Shown here: in pieces, positions 50,650 to 59,270 of the stretch
Layout: the number at the start of each line of letters is the position of its first letter
Position numbering within the stretch: position 1 is the first letter of the stretch
DNA from: Clostridium sp. CAG:524
GTDB taxonomy: Bacteria > Bacillota_I > Bacilli_A > RF39 > UBA660
DNA: 64,000 bases
Direction: 5' to 3'
Assembly: GCA_000434555.1 (NCBI GenBank)
Contig: FR880110.1
Location: 95,728-159,727 of the forward strand
Notes under the pieces: generated by a model
What the model was told of the DNA's origin: nothing
Databases searched by the model: none
What the model saw: the letters and a program-made list of their open reading frames with translations, nothing else
Made by a program: the position numbers and the translations under genes

Positions 50650-51399
50650 ATGAAAATAAATAAATTCAAAAAAGTAGGTAAGAATAAATATAAGATAATA
50701 TTTGATAATACAGATTTAACATTATATGAAGATGTAATACTTAAATATGATTTATTAATTAAAAAAGAAGTAGATTTAGATCTAATAGATAAAATTATTG
50801 AAGAAAATAAGTATGAAGATGCATTTGAAACATCAGTAAGCTATATAGAAATAAAAATGAGAAATAGAAAAGAAATAATAGATTACTTACATAAGAAAGA
50901 ATTTAATGAAAAACATATCAATTATGCATTAGATAAACTTGATAAACTAAATCTTCTTAATGATAAAAAATATATTGAAGCATTTATTAATGATAAAGTT
51001 AATCTTACACTAGATGGACCATTTAAAATAAAGAAAGCATTATTAGATTTTGATCTTAATGAAAATGATATAGATAATTATTTAAATACTTTTGATAGTG
51101 ATATATGGCAAGAAAAACTAAATAAAATTATAAATAAAAAGAAATCTCTTATGAAAAATAAGAGTTATACAATGTTTATTAATAAATTGAAACTAGATTT
51201 ATATAATATGGGATATGATAAATATATGATAGATAATAGTCTCATGAATATTGAATATAATTCTAATGCTATTTATAAAGACATAGAAAAATCTATAAAG
51301 AAATTTAAAAATGATAGAAATAAAATAATATCTTCATTAATGAGAAAAGGTTATAGTTATGAAGATATTAATTCTAAACTAAAAGAATATGATAATTAG
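50650..51399 (+). CDS. recX: Regulatory protein RecX
   Basis: 249-residue RecX, a modulator that caps or disassembles RecA filaments. It is built of repeated three-helix units: KYEDAFETSVSYIEIKMRNRKEIIDYLHKKEF, the next ALDKLDKLNLLNDKKYIEAFINDK block, and further units of the same rhythm to the end (MRKGYSYEDINSKLKEY). The N-terminal 50 residues form the beta part found in long Firmicutes RecX. Own extended -10 promoter (50620-50628) and AGAAGGG site. Convergent with the deacetylase gene. Confidence 0.88.
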   Translation: MKINKFKKVGKNKYKIIFDNTDLTLYEDVILKYDLLIKKEVDLDLIDKIIEENKYEDAFETSVSYIEIKMRNRKEIIDYLHKKEFNEKHINYALDKLDKLNLLNDKKYIEAFINDKVNLTLDGPFKIKKALLDFDLNENDIDNYLNTFDSDIWQEKLNKIINKKKSLMKNKSYTMFINKLKLDLYNMGYDKYMIDNSLMNIEYNSNAIYKDIEKSIKKFKNDRNKIISSLMRKGYSYEDINSKLKEYDN

Positions 51400-51413
51400 A
51401 TAATTAAATATAA

Positions 51414-51438
51414 AAGGAACTACGTAATGTAATTCCTT
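51414..51438. terminator. Bidirectional terminator between recX and the deacetylase gene
   Basis: AAGGAA (51414-51419) pairs with TTCCTT (51433-51438), with an inner TAC/GTA stem; T-rich on both strands. Confidence 0.65.
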
Positions 51439-52882
51439 ATTTTATACTATTAGCAAATTGATTTAATGTAGTGCCTCTACTTACTCTTACACGTGGTAAT
51501 TTATATTTATTAGCACCTTTTTTAACTCTACCTGAATTAATAGTGAATGCCATTTTAAATCCTGAATCCTTAAGTGCTTTTATAAAGTCATCACTATAAT
51601 GACCAAATGGATAAGCAAATATAGTAGGGTTATCTTTAAGTTTATCTTTTGTAGTCATTAAATCATTATATATATTTTTATATGATTCACACATGGCTTT
51701 ACCATCCCATTTACCTTTAGTACAACTTCTTACATGCATACTATCAGTATGAGATTGCATATCTAAGTAATCTTTATTTAAGTAATTCTTCCATACTACT
51801 TTATTAGTAATAACAAATGAAGTAATAGGTACATTATACTTAAGAGTAATAGGGTATGCAATTTCATAAAATGATTTAACACCATCATCATCAGTAAGAA
51901 TAATACTTTTTTCAGGTAAATCTATCTTTTTATCAATATAATCATTTAACTCATCCCAGGTTACAAAATAATAATTATTATCAACTAGATATTTAATTTG
52001 TTTTTCAAAATTAGTTTTAGAAATATAATTATGATTATTAGGCTTTTTTGTTATATCTTCACCTTTAGTATCATCATAGAACCAGTGATACATCATAACA
52101 GGTATTCCTTTAGTATTTTTCTTTTGAACGTTAATTGTTGTTTCAAGAATAGTTTCATTATTACTACTATCATTTACTTTATATGTCACTTTATAAAGAC
52201 CAACTTTTTTAGTATTAACACTTCCAATAGTAGTAACTTTATCAGTAATATCTCCATCATAGTTATCACTTGCAGTAAAATCTTTTAAATTAATATCTTT
52301 ATTAAGTATTACATAACTATTTACATTTCTATTAAGTTTAATAACAGGTTTTGTCTTATCTTTAACACTAACTTTTCTTTTAATAATAGTTTCATTATTA
52401 CTGCTATCTTTTACTTTATATGTTACTTCATAATCTCCAAGTTTAGTATTATCAATATTGTTTTCAATAATAACTTTATCAGTAATATCACCATCATAAT
52501 TATCAGTTACAGTATATCCAGGTTCCATGTATTCTTCTTTATAATCAATTACTATATCATTATCTTTTAAAGTTATAACGGGCTTTTCATCATCAACAAC
52601 ATATACTTTAACTTTCTTTTTAGTATTAATCGCATATTTCTCATGACTTTCAAGTGTTACTTCATATTCACCAAGTTTACTATAATCAATATTAGAATCA
52701 TTAGATAAATCAATATCTTTATTTCTTATTTTACCTTTTAAACTATTAAAGTCATATTTACTATTGATTTCTATTTTAATATCATCAATATCAATTCTAG
52801 TTATAAATAAATATTTAACTCCAAAAAATAATATAATAATCGTAACAATAGATATAATTATATAAATGATTTTCTTTTTCAT
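51437..52882 (-). CDS. Membrane-anchored polysaccharide deacetylase with Ig-like DUF5011 repeats
   Basis: 481-residue exported enzyme likely acting on peptidoglycan or another surface glycan. N-terminal membrane helix (IIYIIISIVTIIILFFGV), a short domain, two clear DUF5011/Ig-like repeats (each with SDNYDGDITDKV-type and GxYxVTYKVxDSSNNE-type ends, about residues 95-250), then a CE4 domain: MMYHWFYDD, ILTDDDGVKSF (metal Asp), MQSHTDSMH (metal His pair) and AYPFGHYS. The first motif is TDDDG instead of TFDDG. Arrangement fits cell-wall tailoring. Its ATG follows directly on an AAGATAT stretch with GGTGAAG upstream. Confidence 0.88.
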   Translation of the reverse strand: MKKKIIYIIISIVTIIILFFGVKYLFITRIDIDDIKIEINSKYDFNSLKGKIRNKDIDLSNDSNIDYSKLGEYEVTLESHEKYAINTKKKVKVYVVDDEKPVITLKDNDIVIDYKEEYMEPGYTVTDNYDGDITDKVIIENNIDNTKLGDYEVTYKVKDSSNNETIIKRKVSVKDKTKPVIKLNRNVNSYVILNKDINLKDFTASDNYDGDITDKVTTIGSVNTKKVGLYKVTYKVNDSSNNETILETTINVQKKNTKGIPVMMYHWFYDDTKGEDITKKPNNHNYISKTNFEKQIKYLVDNNYYFVTWDELNDYIDKKIDLPEKSIILTDDDGVKSFYEIAYPITLKYNVPITSFVITNKVVWKNYLNKDYLDMQSHTDSMHVRSCTKGKWDGKAMCESYKNIYNDLMTTKDKLKDNPTIFAYPFGHYSDDFIKALKDSGFKMAFTINSGRVKKGANKYKLPRVRVSRGTTLNQFANSIK

Positions 52883-52921
52883 ATATCTTCACCATGATAA
52901 TTTTATCACAAAATGTATATA

Positions 52922-52952
52922 AAAAAACATTGAACTTTAAAATTCAATGTTT
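52922..52952 (-). terminator. Terminator after prsA
   Basis: AAACATTGAA (52926-52935) pairs with TTCAATGTTT (52943-52952); on the minus strand seven Ts follow. Confidence 0.88.
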
Positions 52953-52955
52953 ACT

Positions 52956-53945
52956 TTACTTATTACTACTAGAATTTGAAGCACTTTGTGTTTGTCTATT
53001 TACTAGTGTTTCAAAGTCCTTATTTAAGTCAGTATCTAATATTTTCATTTCATTTTTTTCTCTTAATGCTTTAAGTGCTTTAATAGAAAATCCTGATTCT
53101 TTAGCAATTTCACTACCAATAGTAGTTTTAATCTTTTCAGTAAGTTCATCATTTAATTCTGGTTTTTTATCTTGAGATTTTCTATATAAAATATGATAAC
53201 CATTACTTGATTTAACTGGTGAAGTAGAGTAACTACCATCTTTTAAATTTAAAAGAGCACTAAATACTTCACTTGGAACACTATCAGTATTAACTTTTCC
53301 TAAACTTCCACCATTAGAACTTGAGTTTTCATCTTTAGAATATTCTTTAGCAAGTTTAGCAAAATCTTCTCCATCTTTTAATTTAGAAATGATTTCTTTT
53401 GCTTTATCGTATGCTTTTTGTTCTGCTTTTTTCTTCTCATCATCAGTTGCATCTTTCTTAGTATCAACTGTTATTAATATTTGACTTGCTTCAATATCAC
53501 CATAAGTTTCATTTTCATAATATTCATTTATTTGTTTTTCACTTACAGTTTCTTTAGCATAATCTTTTACCCATAAATTTCTTTTATAAGTAAGAGAAAG
53601 ATAATCTCTAAATGCACTTTCATTTGCTAGACCATAATAATAATTTAAATATAAATCAAAGTCAGCATTCATATCTTTAGCAGTCTTCTTTGTAGTTTTA
53701 ACAGTCTGATTTACATAAGCCTTTTCATCGTTATCAGTTTCATATAGTTTTTCAAGTAAATGCATATCAATAAGATTCATTAATTTTTCAGCACCATATG
53801 TTTCTTTTAGTTCTTGATATAATTCATCACTACTGATTCCACCTTCCTTAAAAGTTACTAAAGCATTTTCTCCATTTGTAAGTTTTACATTTTTACATCC
53901 AGCAAGTAAGAATAAACTTAAAAGTAATAAAAATATTTTTTTCAT
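52956..53945 (-). CDS. prsA: Foldase lipoprotein PrsA (parvulin-type peptidyl-prolyl isomerase)
   Basis: 329-residue extracellular lipoprotein that helps secreted proteins fold at the membrane-wall interface. The signal peptide ends in lipobox LAGC (Cys17). An N-terminal chaperone region (about 20-150) precedes the parvulin domain (ASQILITVDT, GEDFAKLAKEYSKDENSSSNGGSLG, SSNGYHILYRKS; about 150-255), followed by helical C-terminal part and a Ser/Asn tail. Its GGAGG ribosome site is just before the ATG. Single-gene unit. Confidence 0.93.
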   Translation of the reverse strand: MKKIFLLLLSLFLLAGCKNVKLTNGENALVTFKEGGISSDELYQELKETYGAEKLMNLIDMHLLEKLYETDNDEKAYVNQTVKTTKKTAKDMNADFDLYLNYYYGLANESAFRDYLSLTYKRNLWVKDYAKETVSEKQINEYYENETYGDIEASQILITVDTKKDATDDEKKKAEQKAYDKAKEIISKLKDGEDFAKLAKEYSKDENSSSNGGSLGKVNTDSVPSEVFSALLNLKDGSYSTSPVKSSNGYHILYRKSQDKKPELNDELTEKIKTTIGSEIAKESGFSIKALKALREKNEMKILDTDLNKDFETLVNRQTQSASNSSSNK

Positions 53946-54011
53946 TTACTTAACCTCCTAACTCTTAATATAATAGCAAAATTACAAGTAAAATACAAGT
54001 AATTATCATAC

Positions 54012-54038
54012 ACAAAAAATAGAGAATATCATACTATA
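54012..54038 (+). promoter_or_regulatory. Candidate mother-cell sporulation promoter (sigma-K-like)
   Basis: AC at 54012-54013, 16 bases, then CATACTATA (54030-54038), matching the Bacillus sigma-K pattern AC-N16/17-CATAnnnTA. A second CATACAC stretch (54007-54013) resembles a sigma-E -10. It lies 32 bases before two YjcZ-like peptide genes. Confidence 0.5.
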
Positions 54039-54069
54039 AGAGTGTAAAGATAAAAAGGAGGAATGTTTT

Positions 54070-54180
54070 ATGAATACAGGATGTGGATGTGGATGCGGTA
54101 AAGGTAATGGTATTTCAGGAGCAGCATTTGCCTTAGTTCTATTTATATTATTAGTAATCATACTAGGTGCTTTTATCTAG
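54070..54180 (+). CDS. YjcZ-like small sporulation peptide (Cys/Gly-rich)
   Basis: A 36-residue peptide: a Gly-Cys-rich start (MNTGCGCGCGKGNG) and one C-terminal membrane helix (AFALVLFILLVIILGAF). This matches YjcZ/sporulation-associated small proteins, which in Bacillus are made in the mother cell and found in spore membranes or coat. GGAGGA stands well upstream of the ATG. A similar peptide follows, and a sigma-K-like promoter precedes. Precise function of the family is not known. Confidence 0.75.
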   Translation: MNTGCGCGCGKGNGISGAAFALVLFILLVIILGAFI

Positions 54181-54198
54181 TATAAGGAGGTGAATCGT

Positions 54199-54303
54199 AT
54201 GTTTTGCGGAAATCCTTGTAATAATGGATGTAATATATTCTTCATAATATTAATTTTATTCATACTTCTAGCAATAATCTTCGGTACTTGCGGAAGTTGG
54301 TAA
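54199..54303 (+). CDS. Second YjcZ-like small peptide
   Basis: 34 residues (MFCGNPCNNGCN, then a membrane helix IFFIILILFILLAIIFG and ending in a Cys-Gly pair). Strong AAGGAGGTG site eight bases before the ATG, 18 bases after the previous stop; both are one operon ended by a terminator. Same type as the preceding peptide but with the cysteines spaced differently. Confidence 0.72.
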   Translation: MFCGNPCNNGCNIFFIILILFILLAIIFGTCGSW

Positions 54304-54314
54304 AAATAATAAAG

Positions 54315-54340
54315 AGTATTGATTAATTCAATGCTTTTTA
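54315..54340 (+). terminator. Terminator after the spore peptide genes
   Basis: AGTATTGA (54315-54322) pairs with TCAATGCT (54328-54335) with one T-G pair, then Ts. Confidence 0.75.
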
Positions 54341-54364
54341 TATATAATAAAATAGGTATAAAAC

Positions 54365-54880
54365 ATGATAAAATATATAATAAATGAAAATATAAAATTA
54401 AAAAAATCTACGATAAATGATATAAAAAACATAATAAAATTTCAAGAAGAAATAATAAATGATATGGAAAATAAAGAGCTTTTTAAACCACTTATAGAAG
54501 AAGAATTTACCTATCCAATTATGAATAATGGCCTTGTATACTTATTATATTTTGAAAATAAAATAATAGGTCTTTTTGTATTAACTATAAATCCAAAAGA
54601 CGATATAATTAATGAATATCAATTAGAAGATACTAGTAACATTGCAATATTAGATAGTGTAATGATTAAAAGAGAATTTAGAGGAAGTAAGTTACAACTA
54701 CAATGTATGAAAATTATAGATATTGATTGTAAAAAACTAAATATAGATAAAATAGTCGCAACAGTTCATCCAGATAACAAATATAGTTTAAATAACTTAT
54801 TAGAAGGTAATTATAAAATTATTAATACAATAAATATTCATGGTGGAATAAGAAATATATTAATTAAAGAAGTAAAATAA
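54365..54880 (+). CDS. GNAT-family acetyltransferase-like protein
   Basis: 171-residue protein with the GNAT fold: IKLKKSTINDIKNIIKFQEE at the start, the central strand LLYFENKIIGLFVLTIN, then AILDSVMIKREFRGSKLQLQCMKII (acetyl-CoA binding region, where R-x-x-G-x-G/A is RGSKLQ) and ATVHPDNKYSLNNL. Substrate cannot be predicted. Promoter TATAAT at 54343-54348 gives a leader of only about ten bases, with AGGT just upstream of it. Confidence 0.7.
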   Translation: MIKYIINENIKLKKSTINDIKNIIKFQEEIINDMENKELFKPLIEEEFTYPIMNNGLVYLLYFENKIIGLFVLTINPKDDIINEYQLEDTSNIAILDSVMIKREFRGSKLQLQCMKIIDIDCKKLNIDKIVATVHPDNKYSLNNLLEGNYKIINTINIHGGIRNILIKEVK

Positions 54881-54900
54881 TCAAAAAAACTTCTTTTTTA
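54866..54900 (+). terminator. Terminator after the GNAT-like gene
   Basis: AAAGAAGT (54866-54873, inside the gene end) pairs with ACTTCTTT (54889-54896), then Ts; the stop codon lies in the loop. Confidence 0.6.
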
Positions 54901-54943
54901 ATTAATAAAATGATATTATATTATTTAAGAAGAAGGGATTTAT

Positions 54944-56218
54944 ATGATAGATATTAAACTTATAAGAGAAAATAAAGATTTAGTAAAAGAAAATATTAAA
55001 AAGAAATTTCAAGATGAAAAGTTACCTCTAGTAGATGAAGTATATAACTTAGATACTGAATATAGAAATGCTAGAGTTAAAGCAGATACATTAAGAGGTA
55101 ATAAAAATAAAATGAGTTCTAAAATTGGTGAACTTATGAGAGATAAGAAAATAGATGAAGCAAATAAAATAAAGAGTGAAGTATCATCTATGCAAAGTGA
55201 AATAGAAAGTCTTGAAGCAAAAGAAGTAGAACTTGAAGAAAAGATTAATAAAATAATGATGGTTATTCCAAATATTATTGATGAGTCTGTTCCAATAGGA
55301 AAAGATGATAAAGAAAATGTTGAAATAGAGAAGTTTGGTGAACCATTTGTCCCTGAATATGAAATACCATATCATGCTGATATATTAGAGTCTAAAAATG
55401 GACTTGATAAAGAAGCATCAGGTAGAACAAGTGGAAATGGATTCTATTATTTAATGGGAGACGCTGCTAGACTTAGTTCAGCAATGCTATCTTATGCTAG
55501 GGATTTCATGATTGATAAGGGATTTACTTATTGTATACCACCATTTATGATTAGAAGTAGTGTAGTAAATGGAGTTATGTCTTTTGCTGAAATGGATGCT
55601 ATGATGTATAAAATTGAAGGAGAAGATTTATATCTAATAGGTACAAGTGAACACTCAATGATAGGTAAATTTAAAGGTGAATTAATTAAAGAAAATACTT
55701 TACCAATAACAATGACATCTTATAGTCCATGTTTTAGAAAAGAAGTAGGTGCTCATGGTATTGAAGAAAGAGGTATTTATAGAGTTCATCAATTTGAAAA
55801 ACAAGAAATGATAGTTCTATGTCGTCCAGAAGAATCAATGGATTGGTATAATAAAATGTGGAAGTTTACAGTTGAATTATTTAGAAGTTTAGATATACCT
55901 GTTAGAACACTTGAATGTTGTAGTGGAGATCTTGCTGATTTAAAAGTTAAATCATGTGATATAGAAGCATGGAGTCCAAGACAACAAAAATATTTTGAAG
56001 TAGGTAGTTGTTCAACACTAGGTGATGCTCAAGCAAGAAGACTCGGAATAAGAGTAAAAGGTGAAAATGGAAATTATTATCCACATACACTTAATAATAC
56101 AGTACTTGCTTCAACAAGAGCATTAATCGCATTACTTGAAAACAATTACAATGAAGATGGAACTGTAACAATACCAAAAGTTTTAAGACCATATATGGGA
56201 AATAAAGAAAGAATATAA
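54944..56218 (+). CDS. serS: Seryl-tRNA synthetase
   Basis: 424-residue class II synthetase for tRNA-Ser (and the entry to selenocysteine where present). N-terminal long antiparallel coiled coil (about 30-105) that grips the long variable arm, then the catalytic domain with motif 2 (CFRKEVGAHGIEERGIYRVHQFEK in context) and motif 3 (NNTVLASTRALIALLENN). Unlike alaS and leuS it has no T-box leader: only about 45 bases separate it from the previous terminator. AGAAGGG precedes the ATG. Confidence 0.95.
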   Translation: MIDIKLIRENKDLVKENIKKKFQDEKLPLVDEVYNLDTEYRNARVKADTLRGNKNKMSSKIGELMRDKKIDEANKIKSEVSSMQSEIESLEAKEVELEEKINKIMMVIPNIIDESVPIGKDDKENVEIEKFGEPFVPEYEIPYHADILESKNGLDKEASGRTSGNGFYYLMGDAARLSSAMLSYARDFMIDKGFTYCIPPFMIRSSVVNGVMSFAEMDAMMYKIEGEDLYLIGTSEHSMIGKFKGELIKENTLPITMTSYSPCFRKEVGAHGIEERGIYRVHQFEKQEMIVLCRPEESMDWYNKMWKFTVELFRSLDIPVRTLECCSGDLADLKVKSCDIEAWSPRQQKYFEVGSCSTLGDAQARRLGIRVKGENGNYYPHTLNNTVLASTRALIALLENNYNEDGTVTIPKVLRPYMGNKERI

Positions 56219-56245
56219 ATAAAAAACAGTTCAGGGGAGTAAAAA

Positions 56246-57355
56246 ATGAAAACATACCAAGAAAGGCTAATAAGCGATCTAAAAAGATTAAGAGATTATT
56301 ATAAAACTCATCAAAAGAAATCTAATTTAACTTTTGATTTTTCTAGTTTTTATAGTTTAGATTCTATAGCAACTCCAATTCTTGGTTTTTCTTTTGAACC
56401 AACATCTACAATAATAGATGAAGAGTCAGCCATAGTAATTGCACAAGACTCATATAGAGAAATACTTGGATTTAATAAGAAAGTATATGATAATTATGAT
56501 GAATTATATTCTATGTTTGATGGATTAGATGATTTTATGAGTGAAATTGATTATCCAACACTACCATATTATAGCTTGTTACGTAAATTTAATGAGAAAG
56601 ATTTTACAGATATACTTTTATCATTTTTAAGTGAATTTGGTGATGATATGGTAAACATAGCTAAAAAATATATGGATGAAGATAGAATAATAATGAATTA
56701 TAGAATGAATCCACATGATCAATTTAAAGCTATGCATATAGGAAGTAAACTACTTAAAAGTGGATATATTATATTAAGATATGATGAATATACTACATAT
56801 TCTTTAAGTTCACTTATTCATGAATTAGGTCATGCTTATGATAGAGAAAGATTTATATATTCACAACAAAAAAGAATAAGAAATTTTGAAGATTTACTAA
56901 TAGAAGTACCATCAATATATTTTGAAATGGAATTTTATGATTATTTAATAAGAAATAAAATAAATAAAGATGGAGCAATGATACTTAAAAATGAGAAATT
57001 AACAAGGATGTCTGATACATTTGCTTCATTTTATATGACACCTAAAGAATATTTTGAGATAGTAGATCCAATTATATTACAAAGTGAAAGTGATTATAAT
57101 AAAAGAAGTGCATTTAGAAATGATTTAATATATGGACTAGGTATATATATAGTAGTACATTTATCACATTTAAGAAGAAATATGAGTTCTAAAGAGTTTA
57201 TGAAAGAACTTTATAACTTTATATCATCAAGAAAAGAAAGAACATTAAAAGAGTCAGTTGAAGGACTAGGTATAGACTATGATGACTTCTTAACAGGTAC
57301 ATTTGTTTATCCAGAAGTAGAGAAGTCATCTCTAAAACTTAAAAGAAGATTTTAA
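56246..57355 (+). CDS. M3-like zinc metallopeptidase (short)
   Basis: 369-residue soluble protein. HELGH in SLIHELGHAYDRE (about residue 193) gives two zinc ligands and the catalytic Glu; EVPSIYFEMEF about 25 residues later supplies the third ligand Glu. This HExGH...E-x-x-S-x-x-x-E pattern is typical of M3 oligoendopeptidases, but this protein is much shorter (M3 enzymes have about 600 residues) and lacks their long N-terminal half. Likely a cytoplasmic oligopeptidase or relative. It begins 27 bases after serS with GGGGAG. Confidence 0.75.
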   Translation: MKTYQERLISDLKRLRDYYKTHQKKSNLTFDFSSFYSLDSIATPILGFSFEPTSTIIDEESAIVIAQDSYREILGFNKKVYDNYDELYSMFDGLDDFMSEIDYPTLPYYSLLRKFNEKDFTDILLSFLSEFGDDMVNIAKKYMDEDRIIMNYRMNPHDQFKAMHIGSKLLKSGYIILRYDEYTTYSLSSLIHELGHAYDRERFIYSQQKRIRNFEDLLIEVPSIYFEMEFYDYLIRNKINKDGAMILKNEKLTRMSDTFASFYMTPKEYFEIVDPIILQSESDYNKRSAFRNDLIYGLGIYIVVHLSHLRRNMSSKEFMKELYNFISSRKERTLKESVEGLGIDYDDFLTGTFVYPEVEKSSLKLKRRF

Positions 57356-57395
57356 AATCATGAATAAATAATTAATAACCATTATATATTTTAAT

Positions 57396-58193
57396 ATGAA
57401 ACAATATTTAAAAAATATAATAGTTATTTTTTTTGTACTATTTAGTTTTTATTATACAGATAAAGTAATAGAAATATCTAAGTATAATGATACAATTTTA
57501 GTATCTATAAATGAATATGCTTCTTCTAAAGACTATGAATGTAGAGAAGGAAGCATAAATGAATATGGTATAGTTTTAGGACTTTCTGGATTAAAAGTAG
57601 ATAAAAATAAAAGCTATTCTAACATGAAAGGCATAGGATTTAAAGAAGAATTAATAGAATATAAAGAAAATAAATGTATATTAAATAAAGAAGATAATGT
57701 TGATAAATATATCATAAAAGGTAATGACTATAATAAAAATATATCACTTGTAATAAATATCACAAATACAAAATATTATAAAAATATGATAAATGTTTCA
57801 AATAATAAAGATGTAGAATTAAATCTATTGTTTAATTATAATGATTTATCAAATGAAATAGATAATATAACTAATCATAGTAATATTCTGTTTAAAGGTA
57901 AGAATATGGATGAATTAAATAACTTTATAAAAATATTACATAATGAAATATATTGTGTTAAGATAGATGACTTTGATATAAAGAAAATATGTTCTAGAAA
58001 GAAACTTAATAGTATTAATAAAGTACTTGAAATACAAGATAACTTACTTAATAATGTAAAAAATAATATTAAAAATGGAACAATATTCTTTATAAGTGAG
58101 AATAGTAAGAACTTAAAAGAACTAAGTACTACAATAAACTATATACAAAGTAGAGGATATAAAATAGTAACAATAAATGAACTATTAAAGTAA
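57396..58193 (+). CDS. Membrane-anchored protein with a degenerate deacetylase-like C-terminus
   Basis: 265 residues, one N-terminal membrane helix (YLKNIIVIFFVLFSFYYTD), then an outside domain. The end, NGTIFFISENSKNLKELSTTINYIQSRGYKIVTINELL, has the pattern of the last strand and helix of polysaccharide deacetylases (as in PdaB-like proteins), but the metal and catalytic motifs are missing. So it may be a non-catalytic relative; this is a weak assignment. No ribosome site is present; a TATATT -10 at 57385-57390 ends six bases before the ATG, suggesting a leaderless transcript. Confidence 0.5.
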   Translation: MKQYLKNIIVIFFVLFSFYYTDKVIEISKYNDTILVSINEYASSKDYECREGSINEYGIVLGLSGLKVDKNKSYSNMKGIGFKEELIEYKENKCILNKEDNVDKYIIKGNDYNKNISLVINITNTKYYKNMINVSNNKDVELNLLFNYNDLSNEIDNITNHSNILFKGKNMDELNNFIKILHNEIYCVKIDDFDIKKICSRKKLNSINKVLEIQDNLLNNVKNNIKNGTIFFISENSKNLKELSTTINYIQSRGYKIVTINELLK

Positions 58194-58249
58194 TTGTTGA
58201 TATTTACTATAAAAAACTATATAATAGTGCTAATAAAGGACGAAGTAGT

Positions 58250-59245
58250 ATGAAAAAAGAGATAAAAAAGTTTTATAACAATTTAAAAAAAGAATTAAAA
58301 GATCTTAATAAAAACATAAAAGAAATAACAAATAGGAGTAATAAATCATATATAAAAATATTACTTGATATATATATTTGTTATTTAAAATATAGTATTA
58401 CATATGAAGAATATAAAATATTTGGATTTGAAAATGTCTCTAAAAATAAAAGAGATACTTATGTAGGTAAAGTTAGAAAAGAATATATAAATAAACATTT
58501 AACAAATAAACATGCATTAAGTTTACTTAATAATAAAACTAAATTTAATATTAAATTTGATAAATATTTAAATAGAGAAATAATAAATATAAAAGATATA
58601 AGTTATAAAGAATATGAAGATTTCGTAAAAGATAAAAAAGAAATAACATGTAGATGCGAAGCACCTGATGAGAGAAGAACTATTAAATTTAATTTAAAAG
58701 ATTATAGAAGTCCTGCTTTCATATTAGAAAAAATAAATAAGAATAAATTATATTATATGGAAGCAACACATAAGCCTAATAAATTACTTGAAAAACTAAA
58801 TAAGAATAATTTAACAACTATAAGTATAGTAACAGTACATAGAAAGAATACAATTGATATATTATATGCTGAAATAAATATGTATTTAAAAGATAAAACA
58901 TTAAGTAGTAAGATAGATTTAAAAAGTAAAAAAACTATATATGACTTTATAGATGAAAAATATAATGTTTATAAAACACATCCTGAAACAAATGAAAACT
59001 TAAATGATATAGAACTTCCACTTATAGATGAAATGATAAATATATCAAAAACATGTGCTTTAGCAATAGATGAAATAAAAGAAATAAAATGGAATTTTAC
59101 ATTATCAAATACAAAAGCATATTTAGTAAGTGCTTCATTATGGAATGATTATATTGAAGCACAAATACCTAATTATTTAAAAGACAGTATAAGTTTTATG
59201 CCTTATTATAGAAAAGTTATAAATGAAAAGAGAAAGATTAAATAG
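58250..59245 (+). CDS. Sugar-transfer-associated ATP-grasp-like protein
   Basis: 331 residues, soluble. YEEYKIFGFENVSKNKRDTYVG followed by FNIKFDKYLNREIINIKDISYKEYEDFVKDKKEI is the layout of the sugar-transfer-associated ATP-grasp family (PF14397-like), often next to polysaccharide genes. The following half (LYYMEATHKPNKLLEKLN, TVHRKNTIDILYAEINMYL, ALAIDEIKEIKWNFTLSNTKAYLVSASLWND) keeps the ATP-grasp strand order but metal-binding residues are not clear, so activity is uncertain. GGACGAAG precedes the ATG. It overlaps the convergent polymerase gene by eight bases. Confidence 0.55.
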   Translation: MKKEIKKFYNNLKKELKDLNKNIKEITNRSNKSYIKILLDIYICYLKYSITYEEYKIFGFENVSKNKRDTYVGKVRKEYINKHLTNKHALSLLNNKTKFNIKFDKYLNREIINIKDISYKEYEDFVKDKKEITCRCEAPDERRTIKFNLKDYRSPAFILEKINKNKLYYMEATHKPNKLLEKLNKNNLTTISIVTVHRKNTIDILYAEINMYLKDKTLSSKIDLKSKKTIYDFIDEKYNVYKTHPETNENLNDIELPLIDEMINISKTCALAIDEIKEIKWNFTLSNTKAYLVSASLWNDYIEAQIPNYLKDSISFMPYYRKVINEKRKIK

Positions 59246-59270
59246 TATTTTTATATCTTTCTCTATTTTT
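59229..59270. terminator. Bidirectional terminator across the overlapping ends of two convergent genes
   Basis: AGAGAAAGAT (59229-59238) pairs perfectly with ATCTTTCTCT (59255-59264), and T-rich sequence follows on both strands. The left arm is inside the end of the ATP-grasp-like gene and the right arm inside the polymerase gene. Confidence 0.75.
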
